Numbered from the stretch's first letter, positions 8,338 through 17,577 are shown. The stretch: DNA of 64,000 nucleotides from Rubrivivax sp. (GCA_027485165.1 JAIXRN010000066.1:1-64000); one strand, 5' to 3'. A program made the numbers and translations. The notes: generated by a model from the sequence alone, not told the origin.

Positions 8338-8902
8338 CCAGGCCCGCCGGGCCGAAACCGTACAGGCGTAACAGCCAGCGCGTGGGCAGTTGAGTGGCCG
8401 CCTGGTTGTAGGCGCTGGCGGCGGTGTCGAACACCCGGCGTGCAAAGGCCAGCTCGACGTCGGCGTCGCGCCAGGCAGACAGCAGGGCGGCCACGGCAGC
8501 GCTGTCGCGCCAGGCCGGCTGCTGGTCCAGCAGCGCACGCACGCGGCTGGCGCGCGCCAGCAGGGCGGCTTCGGCCTGCACCCAGTCGGCGGCGGCCTGG
8601 GTGGCCACCGGCCGGGCGGCCAGCGCAGCCGCTGCGCGCGCCGCCTGAACCAGCGCTGCCTGCAGGGCGTCCAGCGCACCTTCTTCGCCCACCAGGGGTT
8701 CGCGCAGCACGGTCAGCAACGGCGGCAGCACGGCCGCGCGGTGCTTCAGCGCAGCGTCGATCTGCTGCCAGGCCGCGCCGATGTCGTTGCGCAGCGCCAC
8801 CAGCCGGTTGTAGGCCCCAACCATCCAGAACACGATGACGGCTGCAGCGCCCAACACCGCCCACTGGGCGGCCGACACCTCGGGCATTTCAGGCAGATTC
8901 AT
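8306..8902 (-). CDS. LemA family membrane-anchored protein
   Basis: A 198-residue protein with one N-terminal membrane segment ([19 protein letters not shown]) and a long helical extracytoplasmic part. [20 protein letters not shown] and the closing [20 protein letters not shown] are the LemA signatures. The function of the family is unclear. The ATG at 8902 is preferred over a GTG at 8917 that would add five residues. It runs toward ruvA and overlaps its last 32 bases. Confidence 0.88.
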   Translation of the reverse strand: MNLPEMPEVSAAQWAVLGAAAVIVFWMVGAYNRLVALRNDIGAAWQQIDAALKHRAAVLPPLLTVLREPLVGEEGALDALQAALVQAARAAAALAARPVATQAAADWVQAEAALLARASRVRALLDQQPAWRDSAAVAALLSAWRDADVELAFARRVFDTAASAYNQAATQLPTRWLLRLYGFGPAGLVSGSAPSAPA

Positions 8903-8951
8903 GGCCGACGCGGGCACGAACGGGCATCAGAAACCACGGCTGCTGCGGCCT

Positions 8952-10247
8952 TCACGCCGACCGGGTTTCGCCCTGCCCCAGCACCACCCACTTCAGCGAA
9001 GTCAAGCCTTCCAGCCCTACCGGCCCGCGGGCGTGGAACTTGTCGGTGCTGATGCCGATTTCCGCGCCCAGGCCGTATTCGAAGCCGTCGGCAAAGCGCG
9101 TGCTGGCGTTCACCATCACGCTGGCGGAATCGACTTCGCGCAGGAAGCGCATGGCGTTCGCATGCAGCGCGGTCAGGATGGCGTCGGTGTGGTGCGACCC
9201 GTGGCGGTTGATGTGGGCGATGGCCTCGTCCAGGCTGGCCACGGTCTTGATGCTGATCACGGGCGCCAGGTATTCCGTCGCCCAGTCTTCTTCGGTCGCG
9301 GCCTGCACATGGGCACCGGGCAAGCCCTGCAGCAGCGCCAGGCTGACCGGGCAGCAGCGCATTTCCACGCCCTTGGCCGCGAACACCGCACCGATGCGCG
9401 GCAGAAAGGCGGCTGCCTGCGCGGCATGCACCAGCATCGATTCAGCGGCGTTGCAGGGGCTGTACTTCTGCGTCTTGGCGTTGTCGGTCACGCGCAAGGC
9501 CAGGTCCAGGTCGACCTGCTCGTCGACGTAGACATGGCAGTTGCCGTCCAGGTGCTTGATGACGGGCACGCGGGCCTCGGCACTGATGCGTTCGATCAGC
9601 CCGCGGCCGCCGCGCGGAATGATCACGTCCACGTATTGCGGCATCGCCACCAGCTGGCCCACGGCGGCGCGGTCGGTGGTTTCCAGCAGCTGCACCGCTG
9701 CTGCCGGCAGCCCGGCGTCGCCGAGTGCCGCCTGCACCAGCCGCCACAGCGCCAGGTTGGACTGCAGGGCTTCGCTGCCGCCGCGCAGCAAGCAGGCATT
9801 GCCGCTCTTGATGGCGAGCGAAGCGGCTTCGATCGTGACGTTCGGGCGGCTTTCGTAAATCATGCCGAACACGCCCAGCGGCACCCGCATGCGGCCCACG
9901 CTGATGCCGCTGGGGCGGCGCTTGAGTTCGCTGATCTCGCCCACCGGGTCGGGCATGGCCGCGATCTGTTCACAGCCTTCGGCCACCGTGGCGATGGCCT
10001 GCGGCGACAGCTGCAGCCGGTCCAGCAGCGGCCCGGCCAGCCCGCGGTCGGCGGCGGCCTGCAGGTCGCGCGCATTGGCCTGGGCCAGCACGGGGCCGGC
10101 AGCGCGCAGCCGGCTGGCCAGGGCCCGCAGCGCCTGGTTCTTGGCGGCCGTGCTGGCGCGGGCCATGGCCGCAGACGCGCTGCGGGCCGCCTGGCCCAGG
10201 CGGTTCATGTAGGCCTGTAGGTCGGCGGGGGTGTCGGCAGGTGTCAT
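8952..10247 (-). CDS. proA: Glutamate-5-semialdehyde dehydrogenase (gamma-glutamyl phosphate reductase)
   Basis: A 431-residue cytoplasmic enzyme that reduces gamma-glutamyl phosphate to glutamate semialdehyde with NADPH in proline synthesis. Characteristic segments are [38 protein letters not shown] and the nucleophilic Cys in [10 protein letters not shown]. The C-terminal [20 protein letters not shown] is diagnostic. Length is normal. proB is not in the window. Start at ATG 10247; a second Met at residue 14 is a possible alternative. Confidence 0.97.
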   Translation of the reverse strand: MTPADTPADLQAYMNRLGQAARSASAAMARASTAAKNQALRALASRLRAAGPVLAQANARDLQAAADRGLAGPLLDRLQLSPQAIATVAEGCEQIAAMPDPVGEISELKRRPSGISVGRMRVPLGVFGMIYESRPNVTIEAASLAIKSGNACLLRGGSEALQSNLALWRLVQAALGDAGLPAAAVQLLETTDRAAVGQLVAMPQYVDVIIPRGGRGLIERISAEARVPVIKHLDGNCHVYVDEQVDLDLALRVTDNAKTQKYSPCNAAESMLVHAAQAAAFLPRIGAVFAAKGVEMRCCPVSLALLQGLPGAHVQAATEEDWATEYLAPVISIKTVASLDEAIAHINRHGSHHTDAILTALHANAMRFLREVDSASVMVNASTRFADGFEYGLGAEIGISTDKFHARGPVGLEGLTSLKWVVLGQGETRSA

Positions 10248-10362
10248 GTTGCCGGCATTGTCCCAAACCTGGGCCGTCTGCCTGGCAACGCAGGGCCCGT
10301 GTCACGCCGATGCCGCGTGCCCGTCACGACGCGGGCACGGCGCAGCGCTGCAATCCGTCACG

Positions 10363-11619
10363 ATGGCAGAACCCTCCAGCGATTCGGCGCGCGGCTTGCG
10401 CCCGCTGATCGCCGCCCAGTTCAGTTCCGCGCTGGCCGACAACGCCTTGCTCATCGTCAGCATCGCCCTGCTGCAGCAGCAGGGCCGCCCGGGCTGGTGG
10501 GCGCCGCTGCTGAAGTTCAGCTTCATGCTGGCCTATGTGCTGTTGGCGCCCTTCGTCGGCGTGCTGGCCGACAGCGTGGCCAAGGGGCGCTGGATGATGG
10601 CCATGAATGCGCTGAAGGTGCTGGGCCTGGCCGCGCTGATGGCTGGCGTGCATCCGCTGCTGGCCTTGATGTGGGTGGGTGTGGGTGCTGCGGCCTATGC
10701 ACCGGCCAAGTACGGCTTGGTCACCGAACTGGTGCCGCCCCGGCAACTGGTGGCGGCCAATGGCTGGATCGAAGTCACCACGGTGCTGGCCGCCTTGGGC
10801 GGCACCGTGCTGGGCGGGCTGCTGGTGTCGCCCTGGGCGGCGGCGCTGGCGCAGGCCGCCACGCCTGGGGCCCCGCCGCTGACGGGTGCTTTCGCCGCCC
10901 TGCTCGGTCTGTATGCGCTGGCCGCGCTGCTGAACCTGGGCATCCCCGACAGTGGCGCCCGCTATCCCCGCTGCAGCCACCGGCCCTGGGTGCTGGTGCG
11001 GCACTTCGCACAGGCCAACCGCCTGCTCTGGCGCGACGCCGAAGGCGGGCTGTCGATGGCGGTGACGACGCTGTTCTGGGGTGCGGCCGCCGTGCTGCAG
11101 TTCGCCGTGCTGCGCTGGGCAGCCGAACACCTGGGCCTGCCGCTGGATCAGGCGGCTTACTTGCAAGCTGCCGTGGCCGTGGGTGTGGTGGCAGGTGCTG
11201 CGGCGGCTGGCCGCTGGGTCAGCCTGCGTGGCGCCACGCGCACCTTGCCGGCCGGCGTGGCCCTGGGCCTGCTGGTGCCGGTGGCCACCTGGACCAGCGG
11301 CCTGCCGGCTGCCATCGCCTTGCTGCTGGCCGTGGGTGCCCTGGGTGGCGCACTGGTGGTGCCGATGAACGCGCTGCTGCAGCATCGCGGCCATGTCCTG
11401 ATGAGCGCCGGTCGCTCGGTCGCGGTGCAGGGCTACAACGAAAACCTCAGCGTTCTGGTCATGCTGGCCGCCTACGCCGCCTTGCTGTGGGCGGGCTTCG
11501 GGGTCGGCCAGCTGATGGCCTTGCTGGGGGCGCTGGTGGCTGGCGTGATGCTGCTGCTGGTGCAGCAGGGCCGAAGCTTGCGGGCGCTGGGGCCTTCAGG
11601 GCCGCGCGGCCAGGGCTGA
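10363..11619 (+). CDS. lplT: Lysophospholipid transporter LplT-like (MFS)
   Basis: A 418-residue inner-membrane protein with about 12 predicted helices. The N-terminal stretch AAQFSSALADNALLIVSIAL and the loop YAPAKYGLVTELVP are strongly LplT-like. LplT flips lysophospholipids from the outer to the inner leaflet for re-acylation. The usual partner aas (acyltransferase) is not adjacent. It lies beside the lipid cluster at 11596-18605, and its last 24 bases overlap the convergent glycosyltransferase. The ATG at 10363 is chosen because translation upstream crosses the divergent proA start. Confidence 0.87.
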   Translation: MAEPSSDSARGLRPLIAAQFSSALADNALLIVSIALLQQQGRPGWWAPLLKFSFMLAYVLLAPFVGVLADSVAKGRWMMAMNALKVLGLAALMAGVHPLLALMWVGVGAAAYAPAKYGLVTELVPPRQLVAANGWIEVTTVLAALGGTVLGGLLVSPWAAALAQAATPGAPPLTGAFAALLGLYALAALLNLGIPDSGARYPRCSHRPWVLVRHFAQANRLLWRDAEGGLSMAVTTLFWGAAAVLQFAVLRWAAEHLGLPLDQAAYLQAAVAVGVVAGAAAAGRWVSLRGATRTLPAGVALGLLVPVATWTSGLPAAIALLLAVGALGGALVVPMNALLQHRGHVLMSAGRSVAVQGYNENLSVLVMLAAYAALLWAGFGVGQLMALLGALVAGVMLLLVQQGRSLRALGPSGPRGQG

Positions 11620-12852
11620 CCAGCGCGTGCCGGCCGCTGGCGTCTGCACGGCAGCGTGCAGCGCCTGTTCGTACTGCGCCTCGATCAGGCCGACAACGCG
11701 TTCCCAGTCGAGCCGCAGCGCGACTTCACGCGCCGCCAGGCCCATGGCGCGCACCGCGTCGCGCTGGCGCACCAGTTCAGGGGCCAGGCGCAGCAGCGCG
11801 GCGGCATCGTCCATGGGCGCCAGCAGGCCGCTCTGGCCGTGGCGGATCAGCTGGGCGGCAGCGGCATAGTCAAACGCCAGCACCGCCAGGCCGCTGGCCA
11901 TGGCCTCGGGCACGACATTGCCGAAGGTCTCGGTCAGGCTCGGAAACACGAAGGCGTCGGCCGACGCGTAATGCGCCGCCAGATCTTCGCCATGACGCAG
12001 GCCTGCAAACACGGCCTCGGGCAGCTGCTGCTGCAGCGCGGCGCGCGCCGGGCCGTCGCCCACCAGCACCAGCTTCAGCGGCTGGCCGCTGGCGGCCATG
12101 GCACGCCAGGCTGCCACCAGACTGGCCAGGTTCTTTTCGGGCGCCAGCCGGCCCACGCACAGCACGACGGTGGTGTCGGGCCCGACACCCCAATGCGCGC
12201 GCAGCGTTTCGCTGCGCCGGGCCGGACTGAACAAACGGCTGTCGACGCCGCGCGCCACCACTTCCAGACGGCGAAAGCCGGCGTCGGCCAGCTGCTGGCG
12301 CAAGGCCTCGGTCGGCACCATCGTGCAAGCCGTTCGGTTATGAAACCGGCGCAGGTAAGCCATGATCGGCTGGTGCAGCCACGCCGCGCCGTAGTGGCGG
12401 CTGTAGGCGTGGAAGTTGGTGCGGAAGTCGCTGACCACCGGCAGCCCCAGCTTCAGTGCGGCACCCAGGGCAGACCAGCCCAGCGGACCTTCGGTCACCA
12501 GGTGCACCAGGTCGGGCCGGCGCCGCGTCCACAGGGCCAGCAGCGCACGCTTGCTGGGCATGCCCATCTTCAGCTGCGGGTAGCGCGGGATGGGCAGGCC
12601 CCGCATCAACACTTCGGTGTGCCACTGGCCACCCGGGGCTGCGGCCCAGCCCGCGTCGACAGCATCCTGCCGCGGGCGCACCAGCTGCACTTCGTGCTGG
12701 CGCTGGCGCAAGCCGTCAACGACCCGGGCGATGGTCGCGGCGACCCCGTTGACTTCGGGCGGAAAGGTCTCCGTCACCACCGCCACGCGCAGCGAACGCC
12801 GCTGCGGCAGGTAGTCGTCGACACGCAGGCCCGCGAGCGGCTCAACTTCCAT
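11596..12852 (-). CDS. GT4-family glycosyltransferase, Agt-like (probable diacylglycerol glycosyltransferase)
   Basis: A 418-residue two-domain GT-B glycosyltransferase. The N-terminal domain opens with VAVVTETFPPEVNGVAATIA, as in MgtA-type enzymes. The C-terminal nucleotide-sugar domain has VGRLAPEKNL, LVGDGPARAAL and the E-x7-E segment FPSLTETFGNVVPEAMASG. In other bacteria a GT4 enzyme of this kind (Agt) glycosylates diacylglycerol released by PlcP under phosphate limitation. A PlcP-type gene lies 5 kb away at 17667. PHO-box-like repeats pointing toward this gene lie 23-51 bases upstream (12875-12903). ATG 12852 is preceded by AGGGG at unusually short spacing. The acceptor assignment is inferred. 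Confidence 0.75.
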   Translation of the reverse strand: MEVEPLAGLRVDDYLPQRRSLRVAVVTETFPPEVNGVAATIARVVDGLRQRQHEVQLVRPRQDAVDAGWAAAPGGQWHTEVLMRGLPIPRYPQLKMGMPSKRALLALWTRRRPDLVHLVTEGPLGWSALGAALKLGLPVVSDFRTNFHAYSRHYGAAWLHQPIMAYLRRFHNRTACTMVPTEALRQQLADAGFRRLEVVARGVDSRLFSPARRSETLRAHWGVGPDTTVVLCVGRLAPEKNLASLVAAWRAMAASGQPLKLVLVGDGPARAALQQQLPEAVFAGLRHGEDLAAHYASADAFVFPSLTETFGNVVPEAMASGLAVLAFDYAAAAQLIRHGQSGLLAPMDDAAALLRLAPELVRQRDAVRAMGLAAREVALRLDWERVVGLIEAQYEQALHAAVQTPAAGTRWSALAARP

Positions 12853-12874
12853 ACCCCTACTGTGCGTGCGGTGC

Positions 12875-12903
12875 GCAACAGCGGCGTGACAGGCACATGA
12901 CGC
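12875..12903 (-). promoter_or_regulatory. Candidate PHO box array reading toward the GT4 gene
   Basis: On the minus strand three 7-mers are spaced by exactly four bases (11-bp period): GCGTCAT (12897-12903), CTGTCAC (12886-12892) and CTGTTGC (12875-12881). The PhoB consensus is CTGTCAT direct repeats at 11 bp. The array ends 22 bases before the ATG at 12852. Confidence 0.6.
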
Positions 12904-12944
12904 GGGCGTGGCGGACTCCGTGTCGGCCGGATGTCGGCCCAGTG

Positions 12945-13008
12945 TCGTCACGGCGCTTTCACGCCCTGTTCATGCCGGCTTCATCGCCGGCCGTCACCAT
13001 GCTTTCAC
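12945..13008 (+). promoter_or_regulatory. Candidate PHO box array reading toward the membrane-protein gene
   Basis: Six 7-mers carrying TCA lie on the plus strand at 12945 (TCGTCAC), 12956 (CTTTCAC), 12967 (TGTTCAT), 12978 (GCTTCAT), 12991 (CCGTCAC) and 13002 (CTTTCAC). Spacing is 11, 11, 11, 13 and 11 bases, the geometry of PhoB direct repeats. The array ends 46 bases before the TTG start at 13055. No clear -10 hexamer is visible downstream. Confidence 0.65.
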
Positions 13009-13054
13009 ATGGGCCGCCGCGCTGGCGCGCTCAGCCCTTCAAGGAGCCCGCCCT

Positions 13055-13696
13055 TTGAACATCCAGACCCGCCAGACCTTCCTGCAGGCCCTGCGCACCC
13101 AGCGCTGGGACGACCACCGCTACTACCACCACTGCCGCATCAACCAGAGCCTGCACCTGGTCAGCGCCCTGAGCTTTCTCTGCGCGTACGCCTTGCTGTT
13201 CATCGAACCCGCGGCCGCGGCCTGGCTGGCCTGGGGCGTGTCGATGACGACGCGCCAGGCCGGGCACTTCTTCTTCGAACCGAAGGGCTACGACAGCGTC
13301 AACCAGGCCACGCACGCATACAAAGAAGAGATCAAGGTTGGCTACAACATCCAGCGCAAGATCGTGCTGATGGTGATCTGGGCCGCCGCACCGCTGGCGC
13401 TGTGGCTGGCACCGTCGCTGGGCGGGCTGATCGCGCCGGCCACCGGCTTCACGGGCTGGTGGCACGACGTGGGCATGGCCTGGCTGGCGCTGGGTGTGGC
13501 GGGCCTGCTGTTCCGCACCGGCCAGCTGTTCCTCATCGCCGATGTGCAGACCGGGCTGGTGTGGGCCACCAAGATCATCACCGACCCGTTCCACGACGTC
13601 ATGCTGTACTGGCGCGCGCCGCTGCACCTGCTGCGCGGCGAGCGCCTGGACCCGATGCGCCACGTGCTGTCGCACGGCGAACAGGCGCCGCGCTGA
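13055..13696 (+). CDS. Histidine-rich integral membrane protein, unknown function
   Basis: A 213-residue protein with four or five hydrophobic segments. It carries clustered histidines at membrane edges: DDHRYYHHCRINQSLHL near the N-terminus, RQAGHFFFEP and THAYKEEIKVGYNIQ in the middle. Such spacing recalls DUF962/Mpo1 or fatty-acid-hydroxylase-like metal sites, but I cannot assign it firmly. The start is a TTG at 13055 with a strong AAGGAG eight bases upstream; translation from further up would run through the regulatory repeats. It begins the plus-strand arm of the lipid cluster, so a role in lipid modification is plausible. Confidence 0.7.
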   Translation: MNIQTRQTFLQALRTQRWDDHRYYHHCRINQSLHLVSALSFLCAYALLFIEPAAAAWLAWGVSMTTRQAGHFFFEPKGYDSVNQATHAYKEEIKVGYNIQRKIVLMVIWAAAPLALWLAPSLGGLIAPATGFTGWWHDVGMAWLALGVAGLLFRTGQLFLIADVQTGLVWATKIITDPFHDVMLYWRAPLHLLRGERLDPMRHVLSHGEQAPR

Positions 13697-13704
13697 AAGG
13701 CGCT

Positions 13705-15351
13705 TCAGCGATGCGCCAGCATCTCGCGCAGGATGCTGCGACGGATGCTCTTGTTGCTGAGCCCTTCGCCCTGCCACCACCAGCCGTCGGCCTGCATCGC
13801 GCAGGCCGCCGCCACGAAGCGCTGCACCACCGCGGCGAAGTCTTCGTCGCTGTAGTTCAGGCTGAAGACCATGCGCCCGGTGCCCACCCAGCTGAGCGCC
13901 AGGCCCTGTTCGCGCAGGTAGAACTGCAGCATCCAGTTGTAGCGGCTGGGGGCGGTGTAGTAGACCGTCCAGATGCTCGACAAGTTGGCCACCTGCACCG
14001 GCACGCCCGCGGCCTGCAGCGCGGCGTTCATCTGCGCGGCGCGGGCGTTCCAGGTCTCGTCCAGCCCCGCGTACATGCGGCGCACCGGTTCGCTGTGCAG
14101 GCGCTCCAGGAACACCTGCATCGCCCCCATCACGTAAGGGTGGGCGTTGAAGGTGCCGCGGGCAAAGCAGATGTCGGCCGGGCGCTCTTCGCGGTAGCGC
14201 TTCATCAGCGCAGCGCGGCCGCACACCACGCCCACCGGCAGCCCGCCGCCCAGCGTCTTGCCGTACGTGACCATGTCGGCCTTGACGCCGAAATATTCCT
14301 GCGCGCCACCGGGCGCCAGGCGGAAGCCGACGAAGACCTCGTCGAAGATCAGCACGATGCCGCGCGCGGTGCAGACATCGCGCAGCTGCTGCAGCCAGGC
14401 GGTGTAGGCCGCCCGGTCGAATGCCGCGCGGCGGCCGCTGTCCAGCAGGGCCGAATCGCCGGGCGCAGACTTGTTCGGGTGCAGGGCCTGCAGCGGGTTC
14501 ACCAGCACGCAGGCGATGTCCCGGCGCGTCTTCAGCACGCGCAGGGTGTCGGCGTCCATTTCCTTCAGCGTGTAGGTGCGGCCAGGCGGCAGCGGGTTGC
14601 CGGGGCCGGGCTGCACGTCTTCCCACCAGCCGTGGTACGCACCACTGAAGCGCACCAGGTACTTGCGGCGCGTGTGATAGCGCGCCAGGCGCACGGCCTG
14701 CATCACGGCTTCGGTGCCGCTCATGTGGAAGCTGACCTCGTCCAGGCCGCTGATGCGCTTGAGCTGTTCCACGTTCCAGGCCACGGCCGGGTGGTAGCTG
14801 CCCAGCACCGGGCCCAGGTCGCGGGCGCGCGCCGCGCCTTCTTCGATGCAGGCCTTGTAGAAGTCGTTGCCGAACACGTTCACGCCGTAGCTGCCGGTCA
14901 GGTCGTAGAACACCTGGCCGTCCATGTCGGTCATCGTCACGCCGTCGGTGCGCTGCACGAAGCTGCCGATCTTCAGGTGCTGGCGCAGGTAGGCGCTGTA
15001 CTGGAAGGGCACGCGGTACGCGCCGGTGAACTGCAGGTCGCTGATGCCGCCGCGGGCCTGCGCCGTGAGCTCGATGCTGCGGGCATGCCGGTCGCCCAGC
15101 TGCGCAGCCAGGCGGCCAAAGCCCTGTCGCCGGCGCTGCAGCACGTCGGCCGGGGCGCCGTCGCTGCCGAAGAAGCGCTGCTCGTCGTAGCTGTAGCCCG
15201 GCACCAGCGACGCCACGCGCTTGGCCATGCGCGAATGGCCCGTCAGCGACGGGTGCTTGGCCAGCGACAGTTCCAGCCGGCGCTTGGCCGCCGGCAGCGC
15301 CGCCGCCACGGCGGCCAGTGCGATGGCGGAAAAAGCAAAAGTCTCGTTCAT
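13705..15351 (-). CDS. Class III aminotransferase, glutamate-semialdehyde-aminomutase-like
   Basis: A 548-residue PLP enzyme of fold type I. HMSGTEAVMQAVRLAR binds the cofactor phosphate, VLIFDEVFVGFRLAPGG holds the PLP-contacting Asp, and VTYGKTLGGGLPVGV holds the Schiff-base Lys. It is about 120 residues longer than HemL; the extra N-terminal part starts with a hydrophobic stretch (FAFSAIALAAVAAALP) that may anchor it to the membrane. It lies inside the lipid cluster, divergent from the decarboxylase gene with 64 bases between starts. The amine substrate is unknown; an aminolipid head-group or precursor is a reasonable inference. It is unlikely to be the housekeeping HemL because of length and context. 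Confidence 0.8.
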   Translation of the reverse strand: MNETFAFSAIALAAVAAALPAAKRRLELSLAKHPSLTGHSRMAKRVASLVPGYSYDEQRFFGSDGAPADVLQRRRQGFGRLAAQLGDRHARSIELTAQARGGISDLQFTGAYRVPFQYSAYLRQHLKIGSFVQRTDGVTMTDMDGQVFYDLTGSYGVNVFGNDFYKACIEEGAARARDLGPVLGSYHPAVAWNVEQLKRISGLDEVSFHMSGTEAVMQAVRLARYHTRRKYLVRFSGAYHGWWEDVQPGPGNPLPPGRTYTLKEMDADTLRVLKTRRDIACVLVNPLQALHPNKSAPGDSALLDSGRRAAFDRAAYTAWLQQLRDVCTARGIVLIFDEVFVGFRLAPGGAQEYFGVKADMVTYGKTLGGGLPVGVVCGRAALMKRYREERPADICFARGTFNAHPYVMGAMQVFLERLHSEPVRRMYAGLDETWNARAAQMNAALQAAGVPVQVANLSSIWTVYYTAPSRYNWMLQFYLREQGLALSWVGTGRMVFSLNYSDEDFAAVVQRFVAAACAMQADGWWWQGEGLSNKSIRRSILREMLAHR

Positions 15352-15415
15352 GCAGCGACACCTGTGAATGTGACGCTGCGGTTGTATGTCCTGGCCTTGA
15401 CGGTGTGATGACCTG

Positions 15416-16369
15416 ATGAAGAACCCTCTACAACACCTGCCCCTGAACGCCCCGGCAGGCGGCTGGCTGCGGCATTGGCGCGACAAGCTGCTACTGCAGG
15501 AAGACCTGAACTTCCTGCTCACCAACCGCATCCCGCGCGCCGCGCTGACACGCTTCATGGGCCGCTTCAGCCAGGTGCGACAGCCCTGGGTGCGCGACGC
15601 GTCCATCGCCGTCTGGAAGCTGTTCACCGACCTGGACCTGAGCGAAGCCAGCAAGACCCGCTTCGACAGCCTGCACGACTGCTTCACGCGCGAACTGAAG
15701 CCTGGCGCCCGGCAGGTAGACCTGCGGGCCGACGTGCTGACCAGCCCGAGCGACGGCATCGTGGGCGAATGCGGGCGCGTGCGCAACGGCCAGCTGTTCC
15801 AGGCCAAGGGCTTCCCGTACCGCATCGAAGACCTGTTCGGCAGCATCGACGCCGCCCGGCCGTGGCGCAACGGCAGCTACGTCACGCTGCGCCTGACATC
15901 GGCCATGTACCACCGCTTCCACGCACCGCACGACGGGCGCATCGAGCATGTCCGCTACCTGGCCGGCGACACCTGGAACGTGAATCCGATTGCGCTCAAG
16001 CGCGTGGAACGCCTGTTCTGCCGCAATGAACGCGCGGTGCTGCACATGCGGCTGGACGGCGGCGCGCCCGTGGCCCTGGTGCCGGTGGCGGCCATCCTGG
16101 TGGCCAGCATCCGTCTGCACTGCCTGAACCTGTTGCTGCACCTGAAGTACCCCGGTCCGAACGAGCTGCCCTGCAGCGCCACTGTCACCAAGGGCCAGGA
16201 ACTGGGCTGGTTCGAACATGGCAGCACCATCATCGTGTTCGCCCCGCCGGGCTTCACGCTGGCGCCGGGCATCGCCACCGGCGCACGCGTGCGCATGGGC
16301 CAGGCCCTGATGCACCTGCCCGCGGCAGCCCCCGCCGGCGGGACCAGGCTACGAACTGCCGCGCCATGA
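15416..16369 (+). CDS. Phosphatidylserine decarboxylase-like proenzyme
   Basis: A 317-residue protein of the Psd family, which forms phosphatidylethanolamine by pyruvoyl-dependent decarboxylation at the membrane. Self-cleavage normally occurs before Ser in LGST; here the segment reads FEHGSTIIVF, so Gly-Ser-Thr is kept but Leu is His. Other family marks are LTSPSDGIVGECG, SAMYHRFHAPHDGRI and VNPIALK. It starts the three-gene run psd-GT28-plcP and its stop overlaps the GT28 start (ATGA). It may be a second, specialised decarboxylase rather than the housekeeping one. Confidence 0.85.
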   Translation: MKNPLQHLPLNAPAGGWLRHWRDKLLLQEDLNFLLTNRIPRAALTRFMGRFSQVRQPWVRDASIAVWKLFTDLDLSEASKTRFDSLHDCFTRELKPGARQVDLRADVLTSPSDGIVGECGRVRNGQLFQAKGFPYRIEDLFGSIDAARPWRNGSYVTLRLTSAMYHRFHAPHDGRIEHVRYLAGDTWNVNPIALKRVERLFCRNERAVLHMRLDGGAPVALVPVAAILVASIRLHCLNLLLHLKYPGPNELPCSATVTKGQELGWFEHGSTIIVFAPPGFTLAPGIATGARVRMGQALMHLPAAAPAGGTRLRTAAP

Positions 16370-17577
16370 AGACGCAGCCGCTGGTCGAACTGGTGTATTT
16401 CAACGCTGGCGGCGGCCACCGCGCGGCGGGGCTGGCGCTGCAGCAGGGTATTGCGCTGCAGCACCGGCCCTGGCAGCTGCGGCTGACGAACCTGACCGAA
16501 GTGCTGGACCCGCAGGGCCTGTTCCAGCGCCTGACGGGCCTGCAGCCCGAAGACCTGTACAACAAGCGCCTGACCAGCGGCTTCACGCTGGGCCTGGCGC
16601 AGGAACTGAAGCTGCTGCAGGGCGGCATCCGCCTGCTGCAGGGCAGCCTGGTGCAGCGCCTGCAGGCGCACTGGGCAGCCAGCCGCCCGGACCTGGTGGT
16701 GTCGCTGATCCCCAACTTCAACCGCGTGCTGTGCCAGAGCCTGAACCTGGCGTGGCCCGGCGTGCCCTTCGTCACCGTGATGACGGACCTGGCCGACCAC
16801 CCGCCGCACTTCTGGGCCGAACCCGGCCTGCCGCAGCAGCTGGTGTGCGGCACCGCGCACGCCGTGCAGCAGGCCCTGGCCGCCGGCCTGCCGGCCAGCC
16901 AGGTGCACCGGGTCAGCGGCATGCTGCTGCGCCCGGCCTTCCACGCCGCCCCCGCTGTCGACCGGCGCCGGGCCCGCCTGGCTGCGGGCCTGCCGGCCGA
17001 CGAACCCACGGGCCTGGTGCTGTTTGGCGGCCACGGCAGCCGCGCCATGCTGCCGCTGGCCGAACGCCTGGCTGACGTACCGCTGGTGCTGCTGTGCGGG
17101 CGCAACGCCGCGCTGGCCCGGGCGCTGCGGGCGCAGCCGGCCCGCGCCCCGCGCGTGGTGCTGGAATTCACGCCCGACGTTGCGCCATGGATGCACCTGG
17201 CCGACTTCTTCATCGGCAAGCCCGGGCCGGGGTCGATCAGCGAAGCGGTGCAGATGGGACTGCCCGTGATCACCACGCGCAACGCCTGGACGCTGCCGCA
17301 GGAGCGCTGGAACACCGACTGGGTGCAGGAGCACGGCCTGGGCGTGGTGCACCGCAGCCTGCGCACGGTGCGCGCCGCCGTGGCCGACGTGCTGCAGCAG
17401 CTGCCGGCGCTGCAAGCCCGGGTGCGCCAGCAGCACAACCGCGCCTTGTTCGAAGTGCCAGAGCTGCTGTCGCGCTGGCTGCCGCCGGCAGCCGATCCCG
17501 CGCGCGCCGCAGCCGCAGGCGCCAACACGGCCGCGCCGGCGCCGCGGGTGCCAGTGCTGTTGACGCCATCGCCCTGA
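16366..17577 (+). CDS. GT28-type diacylglycerol glycosyltransferase (MGDG-synthase-like)
   Basis: A 403-residue GT-B enzyme. VYFNAGGGHRAAGLAL at the N-terminus is the glycine-rich acceptor-side loop of MurG/MGDG-synthase relatives. PDLVVSLIPNFNRVLC, VTVMTDLADHPPHFW and DFFIGKPGPGSISEAVQMGLP complete the signature of the family. Relatives transfer glucose or galactose to diacylglycerol. The last 40 residues are Ala/Pro-rich and probably disordered. It is translationally coupled to the upstream Psd-like gene and lies 89 bases before plcP, whose product could supply diacylglycerol. Sugar donor not predictable. Confidence 0.82.
   Translation: MKTQPLVELVYFNAGGGHRAAGLALQQGIALQHRPWQLRLTNLTEVLDPQGLFQRLTGLQPEDLYNKRLTSGFTLGLAQELKLLQGGIRLLQGSLVQRLQAHWAASRPDLVVSLIPNFNRVLCQSLNLAWPGVPFVTVMTDLADHPPHFWAEPGLPQQLVCGTAHAVQQALAAGLPASQVHRVSGMLLRPAFHAAPAVDRRRARLAAGLPADEPTGLVLFGGHGSRAMLPLAERLADVPLVLLCGRNAALARALRAQPARAPRVVLEFTPDVAPWMHLADFFIGKPGPGSISEAVQMGLPVITTRNAWTLPQERWNTDWVQEHGLGVVHRSLRTVRAAVADVLQQLPALQARVRQQHNRALFEVPELLSRWLPPAADPARAAAAGANTAAPAPRVPVLLTPSP

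Noticed and set aside
10248-10362. PHO box before lplT
   Set aside because: GTGTCAC and CCGTCAC are 22 bases apart, but the middle repeat is absent and the next is out of phase.
12931-15408. Plus-strand open frame of 825 codons opposite the aminotransferase
   Set aside because: Antisense shadow; product is a His/Ala/Gln-rich mixture and crosses the PHO-like repeats.
15352-15415. PHO box between the aminotransferase and Psd-like genes
   Set aside because: Only two weak minus-strand 7-mers (AGGTCAT and CCGTCAA) in phase; not enough.
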